NCBI GenBank assembly: GCA_019188255.1
Contig: JAETXT010000007.1
Location: 372,001 to 436,000 of the forward strand
Source of the DNA: Verticillium longisporum
Taxonomy: Eukaryota; Ascomycota; Sordariomycetes; Glomerellales; Plectosphaerellaceae
Length of the DNA stretch: 64,000 bases
Direction: 5' to 3'
In this document: in pieces, positions 10,235 through 20,742 of the stretch
Position numbering within the stretch: position 1 is the stretch's first letter
Layout of the letters: every line of letters starts with the position of its first letter
Notes under the pieces: model-generated
The model's database searches: none
Seen by the model: only the letters and a program-made list of their open reading frames with translations
What the model was told of the DNA's origin: nothing
Position numbers and translations under genes: made by a program

Positions 10235-12143
10235 TTACACAGTATACGTGTGCAAACCCTTCCCTCCCGTCTTCCAGAATAAATGCCTTTTCCGTACCAA
10301 AGGCACCTCTGTATTCTCCGCCGGCGACGAAAGCGGCGGTGTTGGTGCCAGCGGCAGAGGCTCAGCGCTCGCGTACCCCATTGCCGTCAGGAAGAAGAAG
10401 TCGTACCAGAAGGAGTGCTCCAGGTCACGCGGCCTGCCGTCCTTGGTCCAAATTCGCCTCTCGCTCAGCTCGCGCGAGAGACGCCTGCGGAAAGAGCGGT
10501 CTGCTCTCACCCACCAGATGCGCCACATGATGAGGACACAGAGCGTCAAGGGTATGGCCGTCGCCCAGTAGACCCAGAACAGATGACTTAGGACGGGAAG
10601 AGAATCTCGAGCTGCCACAGGAGCGCCTCCGCCTTCATTGGTCCGACCCGAGGCATCTTCACCTGAAGCCTGCCAGTCGAACATGGACATGCCGAAAAGA
10701 CCGCTGACATACTCGCCTGGGAGGAAAACGGCAGTGATGACAGCCAGCGCCGTCATGGAAGAACTATCGCGAGTCGCTGACACGGCCATGCGGGCGTTGA
10801 GCATGTTGTTCTCTTGGGCCATTTTGCTGTAAATCTGCTCAAGATTAGCATTTGCCTACGCGTCAGTGTGCACTTGAATGGGGGCTTACTATATCAATCT
10901 GAGCACGGCACCTAGCCTCGGCCATGCCACGATTGGTCTCGAGCGCGACGCACATCCTCAACAGACCCTCGAGATACTGCTCGATTTCGTGCCAGTCTTC
11001 TCGCAAAGGCTCTCTTGACACCCTCGGCCTTTGCAGCACTGCTTGGTCGCCTTTCTCAAGCGGAGTCGGAGCGCCGAACTCATCTAACACTTGTGTCTCG
11101 ACCTCCACAACATTCATTTCCTCTGCCAGTTCGTCGCCCGTCTGGAGCAAAATCTCGACAGCTCGCTCCATCCACTTGACCGTGTCCAACAGCTTCATCG
11201 ATTCTTTTTGCACGTCATGCGCCCGCTCCATGAGATCGGCCATGTGCATCGGTCCTGGCATGAAGTCTTCTGAGCCCCCTCGACTTGAGTATCGCGCCCA
11301 GCGTAGCCTCTTCTCGTCATCTAGGCCTGGGTCTTCGAAGCCAGATATGTTGTGAACATCCTGCTCGAGAATTTCGACATGGAGCAGATTCTCCAAGATG
11401 GCCTCCTCTGTGCGCCCGAACTGCACTTGGAGGAGCACAACAGGTGTGACAAAGGGATGTGCCCATTGCGCCCTACATGCCTCCAGGCGATTGTCGTATT
11501 CATCGAGCTCTTGGAAGTCATCTCTCCGAGGATTATGCGACTGGCGTATGAGAACAGTCGATGTTCGCGACCTGAGATCATAGGTCATTGAAAGAAAGTC
11601 ATAAGGAGTTCGAGGGTGCGACGAAAAGGCCAATAATAGGCTCACTTTTGACTTATCGACGGACCAGAAGCGACCCTCGGTAGTCGTTCGACGCGAATAC
11701 TGGAGTGTCGCAGGATGCAAATCCATGGCAGTTAGGTCGTCTGATGTGATGCTGAGGCCATCCACACGGTCGAAAGAATGGCCTCGGCGAAAGCACACGA
11801 CCCGTCTGACACGGCCGTGGACTGTCATGCTGGAATCGAGCTGGTCAGAGGTAGCGAATGCACCATCCTGATCCACCAAGTAGTCTTGTCGAAAGGCAAG
11901 ATTGAGCATCTCGAAGCCGGGAATATCCGCCTGATTAAATCGATGCGAGATGGTGCCTTGTGGTTGATGCTCGGCCAAATCACCATGGCTTGGTGTGGTG
12001 GCACCACTGCCCCTCTTGTAAACCACATACTCGTCGTATTCGATGCCGGAGCCGGAGCTGTTGTCCGCCAGAATATGGTCTCGTAGAAGTCGTTCGTCGA
12101 ATTCAAAGAGGTTCGAGCTGTTGAGCCCGACGTACTCGGGCAT
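10235..12143 (-). CDS. CorA-like membrane protein with altered GMN motif
   Basis: Model complement(join(10235..10834, 10890..12143)), about 617 aa. The intron is GTAAGC..GCAG (55 nt); a nearer TAG would also keep frame, but the longer intron gives the family-like join IDI-IYSKMAQ. The start MPEYVGLNSSNLFEF at 12143 is a guess; the frame is open further up, with another ATG at 12395. The N-terminal part is a large soluble domain; residues about 330-420 are helical. Exon 2 has the CorA-type membrane hairpin: SSMTALAVITAVFLPGEYVSG, then FGMSMFDW, a polar loop, and the second span WVYWATAIPLTLCVLIMW. In bacterial CorA the loop motif is GMN; here it is GMS, as in many fungal CorA-like proteins of unknown transport activity. 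Mg2+ transport is therefore not assured. Confidence 0.78.
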
Positions 12144-13159
12144 ATTGGCTAAACCGGTCGTTTTCTGATCCGCGAATCGACCTGACGTCCGTCGCTCCGA
12201 ATTGTTGGGTGGACATGGCAGGCGTAGAGTTTTAAGTGACGGGTTTTCCAGGAGTTTGAACTTCTGGAAAGAGCCGCGAACAAATAGAAGGCTGGCAAGT
12301 AATTTAGAACCAAAAAATCGCGACGGTCGCCAACTTTCAAGTGGCCGATGAACAGGCCTGATGCTGGCTTCGCTTAAATATGAGTAGTCGCACATGACGT
12401 TTGCCAGATCCGATGCTGGAACAAATGGACACTGACAGTACCATCGCTCGGATAGCTCGTCCAGCAAGCTTCATTGACGACGTGTGCTCGATCAAGGACA
12501 AGGGCATCCATGCTAAACGTCCCCCGCTCAGGAGCTGCCAGCAAGACCTCTACACAAGGGCATCCCCGCCGCGGAGAATGATAGCTGAGAGACGGGTTTT
12601 GTCATTGCTCAAAGTTCCTGTTTGTAAGAGAATCTGGAAGTTTGGCTTGTGCTGAGTCCGCAGCTTGTCGATGGATGCTTGGTTGGTCTGGGTTCACATT
12701 CTGTGAAGGAGGACTGATCTGCTGAGTGGGGACTTCAGCATCCAACCTGCCTTGCCTGCCCACCTGCATATGAGGGGACGAGGCAGATAGACGATAAGAC
12801 AGGATAAGCTGCTTAATAATGCCCCAAGGCGGACATGTCCAGCTTTATCCTCGGAATCAAGCCCGGACCATTTCCAGCGCTTGCACCCTTCATCTCGCAG
12901 ATCATCACGCCTTAGTTGACTCCTCGGGCCCCATAACCATTTGCCGAGCGATGTCGCCTGTCGGGACTATGGGGACCTCCGGCCAGATTCCGAGTCGCGA
13001 CAGACTCGTTATCTCGATGGCCATCTTCCTTCCATCGTCCAAGGATCCAGTATGCCATAGGAGCGACGAGGGCAACTTGTCACTCTCCACAACACGTTCC
13101 GCTGCTCACGACCACCTGCAGGCTGGCTTCAATCGAGGAACTGAGCGTCATCGATTCTG
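12144..13159. other. Divergent promoter region between CorA-like gene and MFS gene
   Basis: The minus-strand frame of the CorA-like gene stays open to about 12467, so part of this stretch could be coding N-terminus or an upstream exon (a second minus-strand ATG, starting MDALVLDRAH, lies near 12510). The rest, up to 13159, shows no gene and would hold the promoters of both divergently transcribed genes. Confidence 0.5.
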
Positions 13160-14748
13160 ATGGAGTTGGCTGCAGAGCCTCGAGCTGACGCCACGCAGCT
13201 CACTCAACCATCAAAGGCACCAGATGCCGACGCCGTTTTCGAAGCTCGTGTAGCCGAGAGCGACAAGCCCGATGACCGCTCTCCTCGAGGACTTGTAATT
13301 CACATCCTGACATGGACGCCTACGAGGCTGCGTTATAATCCAGCAAATCCTCCCAAATTCGGTTACTCCCTCAACTTTCTCTACGCTCTGGTAAATACTT
13401 TGCCGGCCTTCTTTGTGTTTCTGATATCTAAACGTTCGGCTAACCATGAACCCAGTCTGCCACCATCACAGTAGCCAATCTGTACTACAATCAGCCCGTG
13501 CTGAACAGAATCGCAGAAACATTCAATGTCAGCTTCGAGCGTGCCTCTTCCGTTGCCACACTCATGCAATCCGGCTATGCTGCAGGCCTACTCTTCCTAT
13601 GCCCGCTAGGTGACACTTTGCGACGGCGGCCGTTCATCATTGGGCTAGTATGGGCGACTGCGATGCTTGTAAGAACAACCAAGCTTGTCCCTTGCGCCAT
13701 AGGCTGACCTAGGATAGTGGCTCGGCCTTTGTGTCACCAAGTCATTCGAAATCTTTTGTGCTCTGTCCTTCATTTGCGGTGCCACGACCGTCACGCCGCA
13801 ACTGATGATCCCTCTCGTTGGAGATATCGCTCCACCGCAGCGCAAGACGACAGCCATGGCGATTGTCGCATCAGGCCTCATGTTCGGCATGCTCGTCGCA
13901 CGGTTGCTCTCAGGTATCGTTGCCAACTACACCGACTGGATCAATATTTACTGGCTCTCATTCGGCGCCCAGTACATCCTCGTTGTCCTGCTCTTCTGCT
14001 TCATGCCTGATTACCCACCAACCAACCCTGAGGGCATCAATTACTTTCGCGTACTGTGGAGCATCGTCGCCATGATCTTCACCGAGCCCATCCTAGTGCA
14101 GGCCTGCCTCATTGCGTTTCTGTGCAACGCCATCTTCACCAACTTCTGGACGACCCTCACATTCCTGCTCGCATCGCCGCCTTACGAATTCAGTTCCCTC
14201 ATCATCGGTCTTTTCTCCCTCATTGGCCTGACAGGCATCGTCGGCACACCCCTCTACACCCGTCTGGTCTTTGACCGGTTCGTACCGTTGTTGTCGACCG
14301 TCCTGGGCTTGTTCGCGGTCATGACTGGAGTCATCGTCGGTACTTTCACGGGCAAGGTTACTGTGGCTGGACCTATCATCCAGGCAGCCCTTGCCGACGT
14401 GGGAACACAGGTGGCACACATTAGCAATCGCGCGGCAATTTACACCCTTGATCCAAAAGCCAGAAACAGGATCAACACGGCGTACATGATTTGTGCCTTC
14501 TGCGGTCAGCTGACAGGCACAACTGTTGGAAACAGGCTGTATGCCCATGGCGGGTGGCTCCTGAGTGGTGGAGCGAGCGGTAAGGTTTCCTTCTCTTGGA
14601 GTCTCCCAGTACGAGTTCGTGATACTAATCTCGTGTGTGCGCAGTGGCATTTGTCGGGCTAGCTCTGCTTGCCGGGTTTGCAAGAGGACCTAGAGCAAAG
14701 GGGTGGGTTGGCTGGCATGGGGGTTGGAGACTGCGCAAAGACCAGTGA
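13160..14748 (+). CDS. MFS transporter
   Basis: Model join(13160..13390, 13456..13668, 13718..14579, 14645..14748), 469 aa. All introns are short (64, 49 and 65 nt) with GT..AG ends and frame is kept throughout. After a polar N-terminus of about 60 residues come roughly 12 membrane spans. The first loop has the MFS signature-like GDTLRRRP between TM2 and TM3 (usual form G-x3-D-R/K-x-G-R/K-R/K). Other landmarks are LMIPLVGDIAPPQRKTTAM, FMPDYPP in the central loop, and the C-terminal ICAFCGQLTG. Exon 4 adds a last hydrophobic stretch VAFVGLALLAGFARG and a basic tail. It resembles the YnfM/arabinose-efflux-like branch; the substrate is unknown. The 3' end lies about 40 bp before an aminotransferase relic. 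Confidence 0.85.
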
Positions 14749-14789
14749 TTACCGGAGTACGATCCTTCCTCGACTTCGCGTCACTCGGG

Positions 14790-15304
14790 GGGTGTCGCAG
14801 GACTTTGGAGGAAACGGGCTGCGGGTCGGATCTATTATATCTCAAAGCAACGTCCTTATACATGCTGCAATGTACCATTGGGCCTCTCAGCTCGATCTCA
14901 TCGGCAGCTGACAATATTACTGCGAATATTCTTGAAGACTCAAGGTGGACAGAGAGCTACATGCGAGAGAACAAATATTCAATTACGGGGAGCTATGCAC
15001 TCACGGTGTCGTGGCAAATGAGTTCGATGTTGTGTATGCACCAGGGGCGAACGAAGTCTTCTTTTTCTGTGCTCACCTTGGGCGAACCTACCGTGAGTGG
15101 AATGGGTTTGACATGGACTCGCTTGATTGGGAGCAAAAGCTTAATTCAGTTTTTCTGAGTCGAGTCTTTGTTGCCAAAGGATCAAACTTTGCATCAGAGG
15201 GCCCTGGTTGGTTCCGCATTACATGTGCTTATGCGCAACCTTTGATGAAAGAGGGCTTGGCGAGAATCATCGAGTCTTTCCAAAGTCCACCACGAAAAGA
15301 ATAG
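14790..15304 (+). pseudogene. Relic of an ACC-synthase-like class I/II aminotransferase (3' end only)
   Basis: Three pieces of one conserved C-terminal domain sit in two reading frames. Frame one: SQDFGGNGLRVGSIISQSN (14795-14851). Next, in another frame: PLSSISSAADNI..MRENKY (about 14880-14990). Then, back in the first frame: VVYAPGANEVFFFCAHLGR, WEQKLNSVF, VFVAKGSNF and EGPGWFRITCA, ending at the stop at 15302-15304. This is the order found in ACC synthases and related PLP aminotransferases (SKDFG..NGLRVG, then PGWFR). The PLP lysine of the S-K-D motif is replaced by Gln (codon 14798-14800). The first two-thirds of such a gene is missing, since the MFS gene ends at 14748. Frame breaks, the lost lysine and the truncation all point to a dead copy. 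An intron cannot explain the missing 5' part. Confidence 0.7.
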
Positions 15305-15785
15305 CCGTGAGGTATCAATGAGCATCATGGTACATATATCAACATGAAAGAAATCGTATGTAACAACGCGATGAGGTGAGTTGGGTCGCCGGGTACCAAA
15401 AGCTCGTCATGATCAAATGGAGAAAGAAATGTGATGGTCCGGCTAAAGTATGTAAGGAGTTCATTGACCATATGACGATGTCCTGTTTCGGACAAAACGT
15501 TGTTCCAGCTGAGGAATTTGACGTACCACGACTGCTTCTGATCAATGTTTTGCGACCACTTGCTTGGTTATTGTGCGAAACCGACATCACCCCTGTACCT
15601 CTATTATTTTGCAGCCAACGTCGCGATAGTCAACACTATATAGAGGCCTTGCTTCAACGCCGATGCTTATCCTTCCAGCCACATACTTGTGGTACACATC
15701 AGGGAAGTCAGTAAGTAGGCAACTAATTCATCCAGCACGGTTTTGAACATTGCGCGTTTTTCACAAAGACATATCACCAATCAAC
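15305..15785. other. Promoter region of the amidoligase-like gene
   Basis: No gene seen. CTATATAGAGG at about 15639-15649, roughly 140 bp before the ATG at 15786, could serve as a TATA element. Confidence 0.45.
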
Positions 15786-18329
15786 ATGTCGCTCATCGAC
15801 CTCCCTCCTATGCCAGACTTCGGCGTACGGTTTGTATTTCGCCTCACCCTAGAGTTCCTTGTCGAGAAGAAGGTCACAGGGCGGAGGGCTAACAAGACTT
15901 TTGAAGATCCACAGCACTTGCTCGATGACGTTATTAGGCTGCTGGACAGCCTAGGCCTCTCCGCCATCGCTCCCGAGACGACTCAGGACCGCTACGCTTC
16001 ACATCAAGGCTTATGGCAGGTATCTCGAGCGACGAAAGCTGAAACGGCCCCGCGAGACTCATGGATCGATCCCGTGAGCAAGCAGTACACGGGTGTTTCC
16101 TTAAGGACGCCGTTCTTCTCTCCTACAAGTGGCTGGGCTGAGGCCGTTTTCGAAGTCTGTGAAGCGATTGCCGCTGAACGCACTGTGGGCATCAACACGA
16201 ACACGACGCTGAAGGTGGAGATGAAGCCTGAGGATGGTGAGTTTGACCTCGGCGGTCTAAAGAAAATCATCCGTCTTCTTTGGTCGGCAGCCCCCCTGAT
16301 CGATCAGTTACACCCGCCCCATTGTGCATCCAACAGCCCCAACGCGCTAGGCCTCCCCTTTACGGTAGCCTTTAGTCCCTTCAAGCAAATCAGTAAAGAC
16401 GAGTTGATTTTGAGTAAGGCGTCCACCCCTTATCTATTCAACAAGGGAAAAGCTATAGCTACGAGGTCACCCATGTTCGAGCTCGACATGTCGAGAAATG
16501 ATTGGCGATCTCCATTTTACGCGTATAGAATGTTGGATTTACTCAACACCCTTACCAAAGACGATTTGATCCAGAAGATGCGCATCTTGCCGGCAAGAGA
16601 TAGCGCCACGGAGTTGACAGGCGCGTTCATATTCTCTACTCTCCAAGCTAACGAGCCAGATGAACGAACACTTGGGTTCGCACAGCACAGTGGAACACTA
16701 AATATGACGCGCATCTACCATTGGGTTTCGACCTGCCTTGGAATTGTGGACGCATGCCTGACATCAAGCCCTGCGCGTATGAATGATCTACTCGAGAAGC
16801 TTGGGGACCCGATCATCCGGTCCGCGACCAGCGGTCATACCGAAGACAACAGCGGCCTGACCGTTGAAGAGCTCTTGCGCCAACTGAAGCTTGAAGAGAC
16901 AGCCAGGTACTTTGAAGGTCTCAGTCGAAACCCCCAAGTGCCAGAGCTGGCTGAACTTGCTTCACGATTCGCTGTGGATCTTGAGGGTATAGGAAAGGAT
17001 GCAGAAATAACCCCGCAGTATACGTTCGGCGTAGAAATGGAATTCATGGTCCCTGCCGGCGAGAAGGTTCTAGATCCGCACCCCCAGGACCCGCGCTGGT
17101 TCATTGATGCCAAGGATTGGAACTTTGACCTTCTTGGAGATCGTGAAGAGTTGACAACTGACGGATCACAGGTCTTGTTCGTGGACATCATCGCGCAAGA
17201 GGACTGCAGCCAGTTTCTCCGGATTAAAGTTGCGAGGCTCCTTGCAGACAACGGTTTCTTCGCCTCAATCTCTGACAATCAGGACAAAGTGCACCTCTAT
17301 AAACTTGCACTCGACGCAGGGTTTATTATCCATCCTCACATCAACATTATCTACCAAGCTTGGCAGGTACAGCATGATTTAAGCCTTGACGAAACGGTAA
17401 ACCCGGTTGATGGATACAGCAAGGGTTTTGCCGCTATGGAGGTTGCTTCACCCATGGGTCGCGCCAATTCTGCTGGGTTCAGGAGGTTTGCCGAAGGTCT
17501 TACACTCATGCGCAACAGTTTCCGCATGATCATCCCTGAAGAGGCGGGTTTGCATGTTCACGTCTCACCGCACAACAAGCAATTCGACTTGCTTCAATTG
17601 AAACGGATTGTGACCGTCATCTGGTTCGCCGAGCCCATCACGCAATTATTGATCGCACCGCATCGCCGTGGGCCTAATTGCAGATACTGCCTCCCGATTT
17701 CGACCAGCTCTGACGCAGCTACTGGCAATGAATCTGCCAATATTCTGGAGCACACAGAAGATCCCGAGGAACAGGACCGCCTCGAGGAGGATTTGAGGAA
17801 GCATGTGCCTCTTGGATGCATTCCGTCATCGTTGGTACAGAAATCCATGGGGCTCATCTGGAGCGCGATAAGCCTAAGCGATCTGACAACGCTTACCTGC
17901 AACGGAGCTACTCGCGGTGCGGTCACCGTCTCACACCTACGGGAAACTGACACTTTGACCGATGAAGGTGAGTCAGTAATCGAAGGGACTATTGAGTTTC
18001 GCGCTGCACAAGGCTGCATGGACCAGATGTACATCATTCACTGGGTGCGCCTATGTGTGGCGCTCGTCCGGAAGGGTCAACACGGTCAACCAGAAGACAT
18101 ATACGACTGGGTATCCCGTCTTGTCGAGAAGGCTGAACATCCCCTAGTCAAACTGCCATTCATGCTCGAGAGCCTGGGATTAAGTAGGGACCTTGAGTTC
18201 TGGCAGAGCCAAGTTGAAAGATTCTCAGTGGTCAATCTGAATCCCTCGAATGAGCATGTGCAGGCAGTGTCGGAACAGGAGGCGAGGAGCTTCGGACATA
18301 TGCTGGAGATGTTTGACTTAGTAGAATAA
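15786..18329 (+). CDS. Tandem amidoligase-family protein, N-terminal copy degenerate
   Basis: Single exon, 847 aa; the ATG at 15786 is the first in frame. The C-terminal half (about residues 412-800) has the marks of the putative amidoligase family (ATP-grasp/glutamine-synthetase-like COOH-NH2 ligases): GVEMEF (E417, E419), AMEVASP (E552), GLHVHVSPHN (H590, H592), WFAEPITQLL and IEFRAAQG. The N-terminal half (about 15-330) repeats the same plan: FRLTLEF, GVSLRTPFF, VGINTNTTLKVEM, WSAAPLIDQLHPPHC and a later HSGTLNMTRIYHWV matching IEFRAAQG..IIHWV. Key residues there have changed: E417 becomes T21, E552 becomes S105 and H590/H592 become N137/N139. So it looks like an ancient internal duplication in which one half lost catalysis. 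Substrate unknown. It is convergent with the small secreted protein gene, 263 bp apart. Confidence 0.75.
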   Translation: MSLIDLPPMPDFGVRFVFRLTLEFLVEKKVTGRRANKTFEDPQHLLDDVIRLLDSLGLSAIAPETTQDRYASHQGLWQVSRATKAETAPRDSWIDPVSKQYTGVSLRTPFFSPTSGWAEAVFEVCEAIAAERTVGINTNTTLKVEMKPEDGEFDLGGLKKIIRLLWSAAPLIDQLHPPHCASNSPNALGLPFTVAFSPFKQISKDELILSKASTPYLFNKGKAIATRSPMFELDMSRNDWRSPFYAYRMLDLLNTLTKDDLIQKMRILPARDSATELTGAFIFSTLQANEPDERTLGFAQHSGTLNMTRIYHWVSTCLGIVDACLTSSPARMNDLLEKLGDPIIRSATSGHTEDNSGLTVEELLRQLKLEETARYFEGLSRNPQVPELAELASRFAVDLEGIGKDAEITPQYTFGVEMEFMVPAGEKVLDPHPQDPRWFIDAKDWNFDLLGDREELTTDGSQVLFVDIIAQEDCSQFLRIKVARLLADNGFFASISDNQDKVHLYKLALDAGFIIHPHINIIYQAWQVQHDLSLDETVNPVDGYSKGFAAMEVASPMGRANSAGFRRFAEGLTLMRNSFRMIIPEEAGLHVHVSPHNKQFDLLQLKRIVTVIWFAEPITQLLIAPHRRGPNCRYCLPISTSSDAATGNESANILEHTEDPEEQDRLEEDLRKHVPLGCIPSSLVQKSMGLIWSAISLSDLTTLTCNGATRGAVTVSHLRETDTLTDEGESVIEGTIEFRAAQGCMDQMYIIHWVRLCVALVRKGQHGQPEDIYDWVSRLVEKAEHPLVKLPFMLESLGLSRDLEFWQSQVERFSVVNLNPSNEHVQAVSEQEARSFGHMLEMFDLVE

Positions 18330-18592
18330 GGAGTCGTGACCATTTTGAGAGGAAGATCGATAGTAGGTAGGTTCAGAAATATTCCTTTGTCCCAACCCCT
18401 CTGTCGATACCCACTTGAACAGCCACTGTCTCCTTTCCCAAGCTTTTTCCTGTAAGCGGTCCCTTGATTGTCAAAATTGAGGAATCAGATTCAAGCCCCC
18501 GTGGCAGTTCTATGAAAATCATTGTTCCTTAGTTGACAGACCGCCATCCTCTCCCATACTTATCATGGACGTCGGTGTGAATTGTCGCGTCT

Positions 18593-19333
18593 TCAGCCGA
18601 GAGTGAGGATGAAGCAGTTGATGGGGCCGACGGCACCACAACCAGCTGCAGAACCCAAGTCAGCATATTCCTGCCATTCGAAACATGGCTGGGGTCACTC
18701 ACGGTTCGAATTATGTGCGATGTTATTGACAAACGTGCCGCACCAGTCATCGCCTGCCTGGCGGAAGGTGCCAAGCGTCTCGCCGTCGCGCAGGCCACGA
18801 TAGTGGATGCCAATGCTGTAGTAGTTGACGACATCGAAGTGGTGAGTGCCATATTCGACATTGTCGAAGTACGACGCCTGGCCCTCGCCTATCCAGGGGC
18901 TGTCAGCCATCTATTCGTTTCGTGGAGCGGGTCGAGCGCCCCAGATGAGACAAGGTTGTCACTCACAGTTGTCCTGGGCATACATGCCGATACCAATGTT
19001 CGCCCATCCCTGCCTCTTCAGCACCGCGTCCCGCTTGCCTTTGGACACCTTGGTCCAGTCAATGTCGGCTTGGGCGCGGATCCAGGCCCAGGCCTTGGTG
19101 CCAGGCTCGGCCGTGACATGGTCGGCATGAACGATGCCGTCGTCGGGGATGGGGCCGTAAATGTCGACACCCAGAGCTTCAGCGTTTCTGAACGACTCGA
19201 TCTCGCCATTACTATCAGTGAAGACGGTGAATCTGACTGTGTCATCACGAGCGGCGAGCAGTGGAGAAGTCGGAGACGCGAGAGCGAAGCTTAGCAGGGT
19301 GCCGCAGCCGGCGAGAATGGTAGAGAAGTGCAT
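18593..19333 (-). CDS. Small secreted Cys-containing protein (effector-like)
   Basis: Model complement(join(18593..18645, 18703..18888, 18967..19333)), 201 aa. Introns: 18889-18966 (GTGAGT..ATAG) and 18646-18702 (GTGAGT..GCAG). The frame closes into GCGAVGPINCFILTLG and stop. The ATG at 19333 begins a signal peptide (MHFSTILAGCGTLLSFALA). The mature part has four Cys residues (DNC, DWC, GCG, INC), enough for two disulfides, and no known enzymatic motif. A basic GKRDAVLKR patch could be a processing site. The segments YFDNVEYG, YYSIGIHYRGLRDGE and PINCF recall a widespread family of fungal secreted hypothetical proteins. An alternative intron 1 (GTGACA..ACAG) would give NCDPWIGEG instead of NCEGQ. 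Role unknown; secretion is well supported. Confidence 0.75.
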
Positions 19334-19450
19334 AGTTGCCAAAAGACAAGAAAAGTATCGTATTCAATGTTTGGACTTGATATGCTCAAGATGATGTATG
19401 AGGTCAGGGGTCTGAGGGTTTACAATTTGCTCCTGGGTTGAAGGTGGCCC

Positions 19451-19457
19451 TTTTATA
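19451..19457 (-). promoter_or_regulatory. TATA box of the small secreted protein gene
   Basis: On the minus strand TATAAAA lies 118-124 bp before the ATG, a normal distance for a fungal TATA promoter, and suggests regulated rather than housekeeping expression. Confidence 0.55.
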
Positions 19458-20742
19458 GTCTGCGCGATTCTGTTACTTCTGTAGCACTCAGTTCTACTCT
19501 CGTTCGAAAAGTTCTGGTGATGCATCGTTTTGGCTCTCCAACAAGGCTCCCGTTTTGTTAGCTTGACCGCTTGCCCTTTGGCCTAGAACGACCTGTGGGT
19601 CGCCTTCGTGAACTGTGTCACGACCAATGCCCGTCGACGAGTTTCACGTGCCTGACCTTCATCATTGGAAGTATCATGCCCGGATCAGACCTTTGTGTTG
19701 GACTCCTCAATGTCGAGGCATGTCCACGCAATGATCTTGGACGGACGTGGCACTGCAGAGATGACACTGCAATACCGTCAGCTGCTGTGCTTCATCGAAG
19801 ATCCTGCGGGAAGCGTTTCCTGACCTCACCGAGACAATTGGCTTATATCGTGGAGTTTAGAGGCTGAAAGACTAGTGTGGATTGATCCGCGTCATCCGAC
19901 TTGCTGCAGTGGCTTGATTTCGAATGGTGGCCTTGCGCAATATGCTGCTCAATGGGCCATGCCGTTCGGTCAAGCCCTGACCGAGTCCCGCTTTAGGACC
20001 TGACGTGTGTCATTGGAGTGACATGAGACTTGGTGCGACCGGGCTTCTTGCCAGCACGAAGAATCGTGAGGCCAGGATATCTTTGGCAGCCATAAGCTGA
20101 TGCGTGTCACCCACCGTCCACGACGGTTGGAACAGAGGATACAAATCGGGGCCACGTTATAGGGAGCCTTGAGCCCTTCTGCTGTGGTGAGTATGTTGCC
20201 ATGGCCCCGACCAACTTGGGGAAACAAGCTTCTGAAGGAAGGGAAGGCTGGAGGTCGTGACATCAAGGCCAACTTGTATCCAAGTGTGGGAGGCAACGTG
20301 TTCAATGTCATTTGGTGGGTGGACGAAGGAACGAAGCACAGGCAAAGTTTTAGTTGGGCAGCATCCATGTTAGGTTCCCGATCTCGTCTGACGGGATTTC
20401 CTGCACTTTGCCGACGGCTGGACCACCTGACCCAACCCAAGGCTGCTCATGCACTATGATCACACACAATAATTATCTAAGCTGACGAAAGGCACACCAT
20501 GAAATCTCAAGGAAAGAGCACTGTCAACGGCACATGTTCGCGGGAGCATGAGTTCATTTATCAGTTCTTGTCAATAGTCGACTTTGCAGCTACGTCAACA
20601 AGAACAGTGAGATCCTTCAGCTATTTCCGCTTCGGGTACCTCTTCACTACCCGTCCCAGATTCGTAGGTTATGCCTTGAGATGCGCCTCTTGTGGGCATC
20701 GCACAGTGTAATGTAAGCCAGATATGCCGGCTAGAGAGTGGT
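19458..20742. other. Intergenic region, no gene seen
   Basis: About 1.3 kb between two minus-strand secreted-protein genes. Open frames on both strands (for example around 19970-20440) show no motif, signal peptide or family resemblance. Likely promoter DNA and 3' flank. Confidence 0.5.

Noticed and set aside
19970..20440. 156-codon minus-strand open frame
   Set aside because: Low-similarity composition with no hydrophobic, structural or family pattern, and no splice partners; treated as chance.
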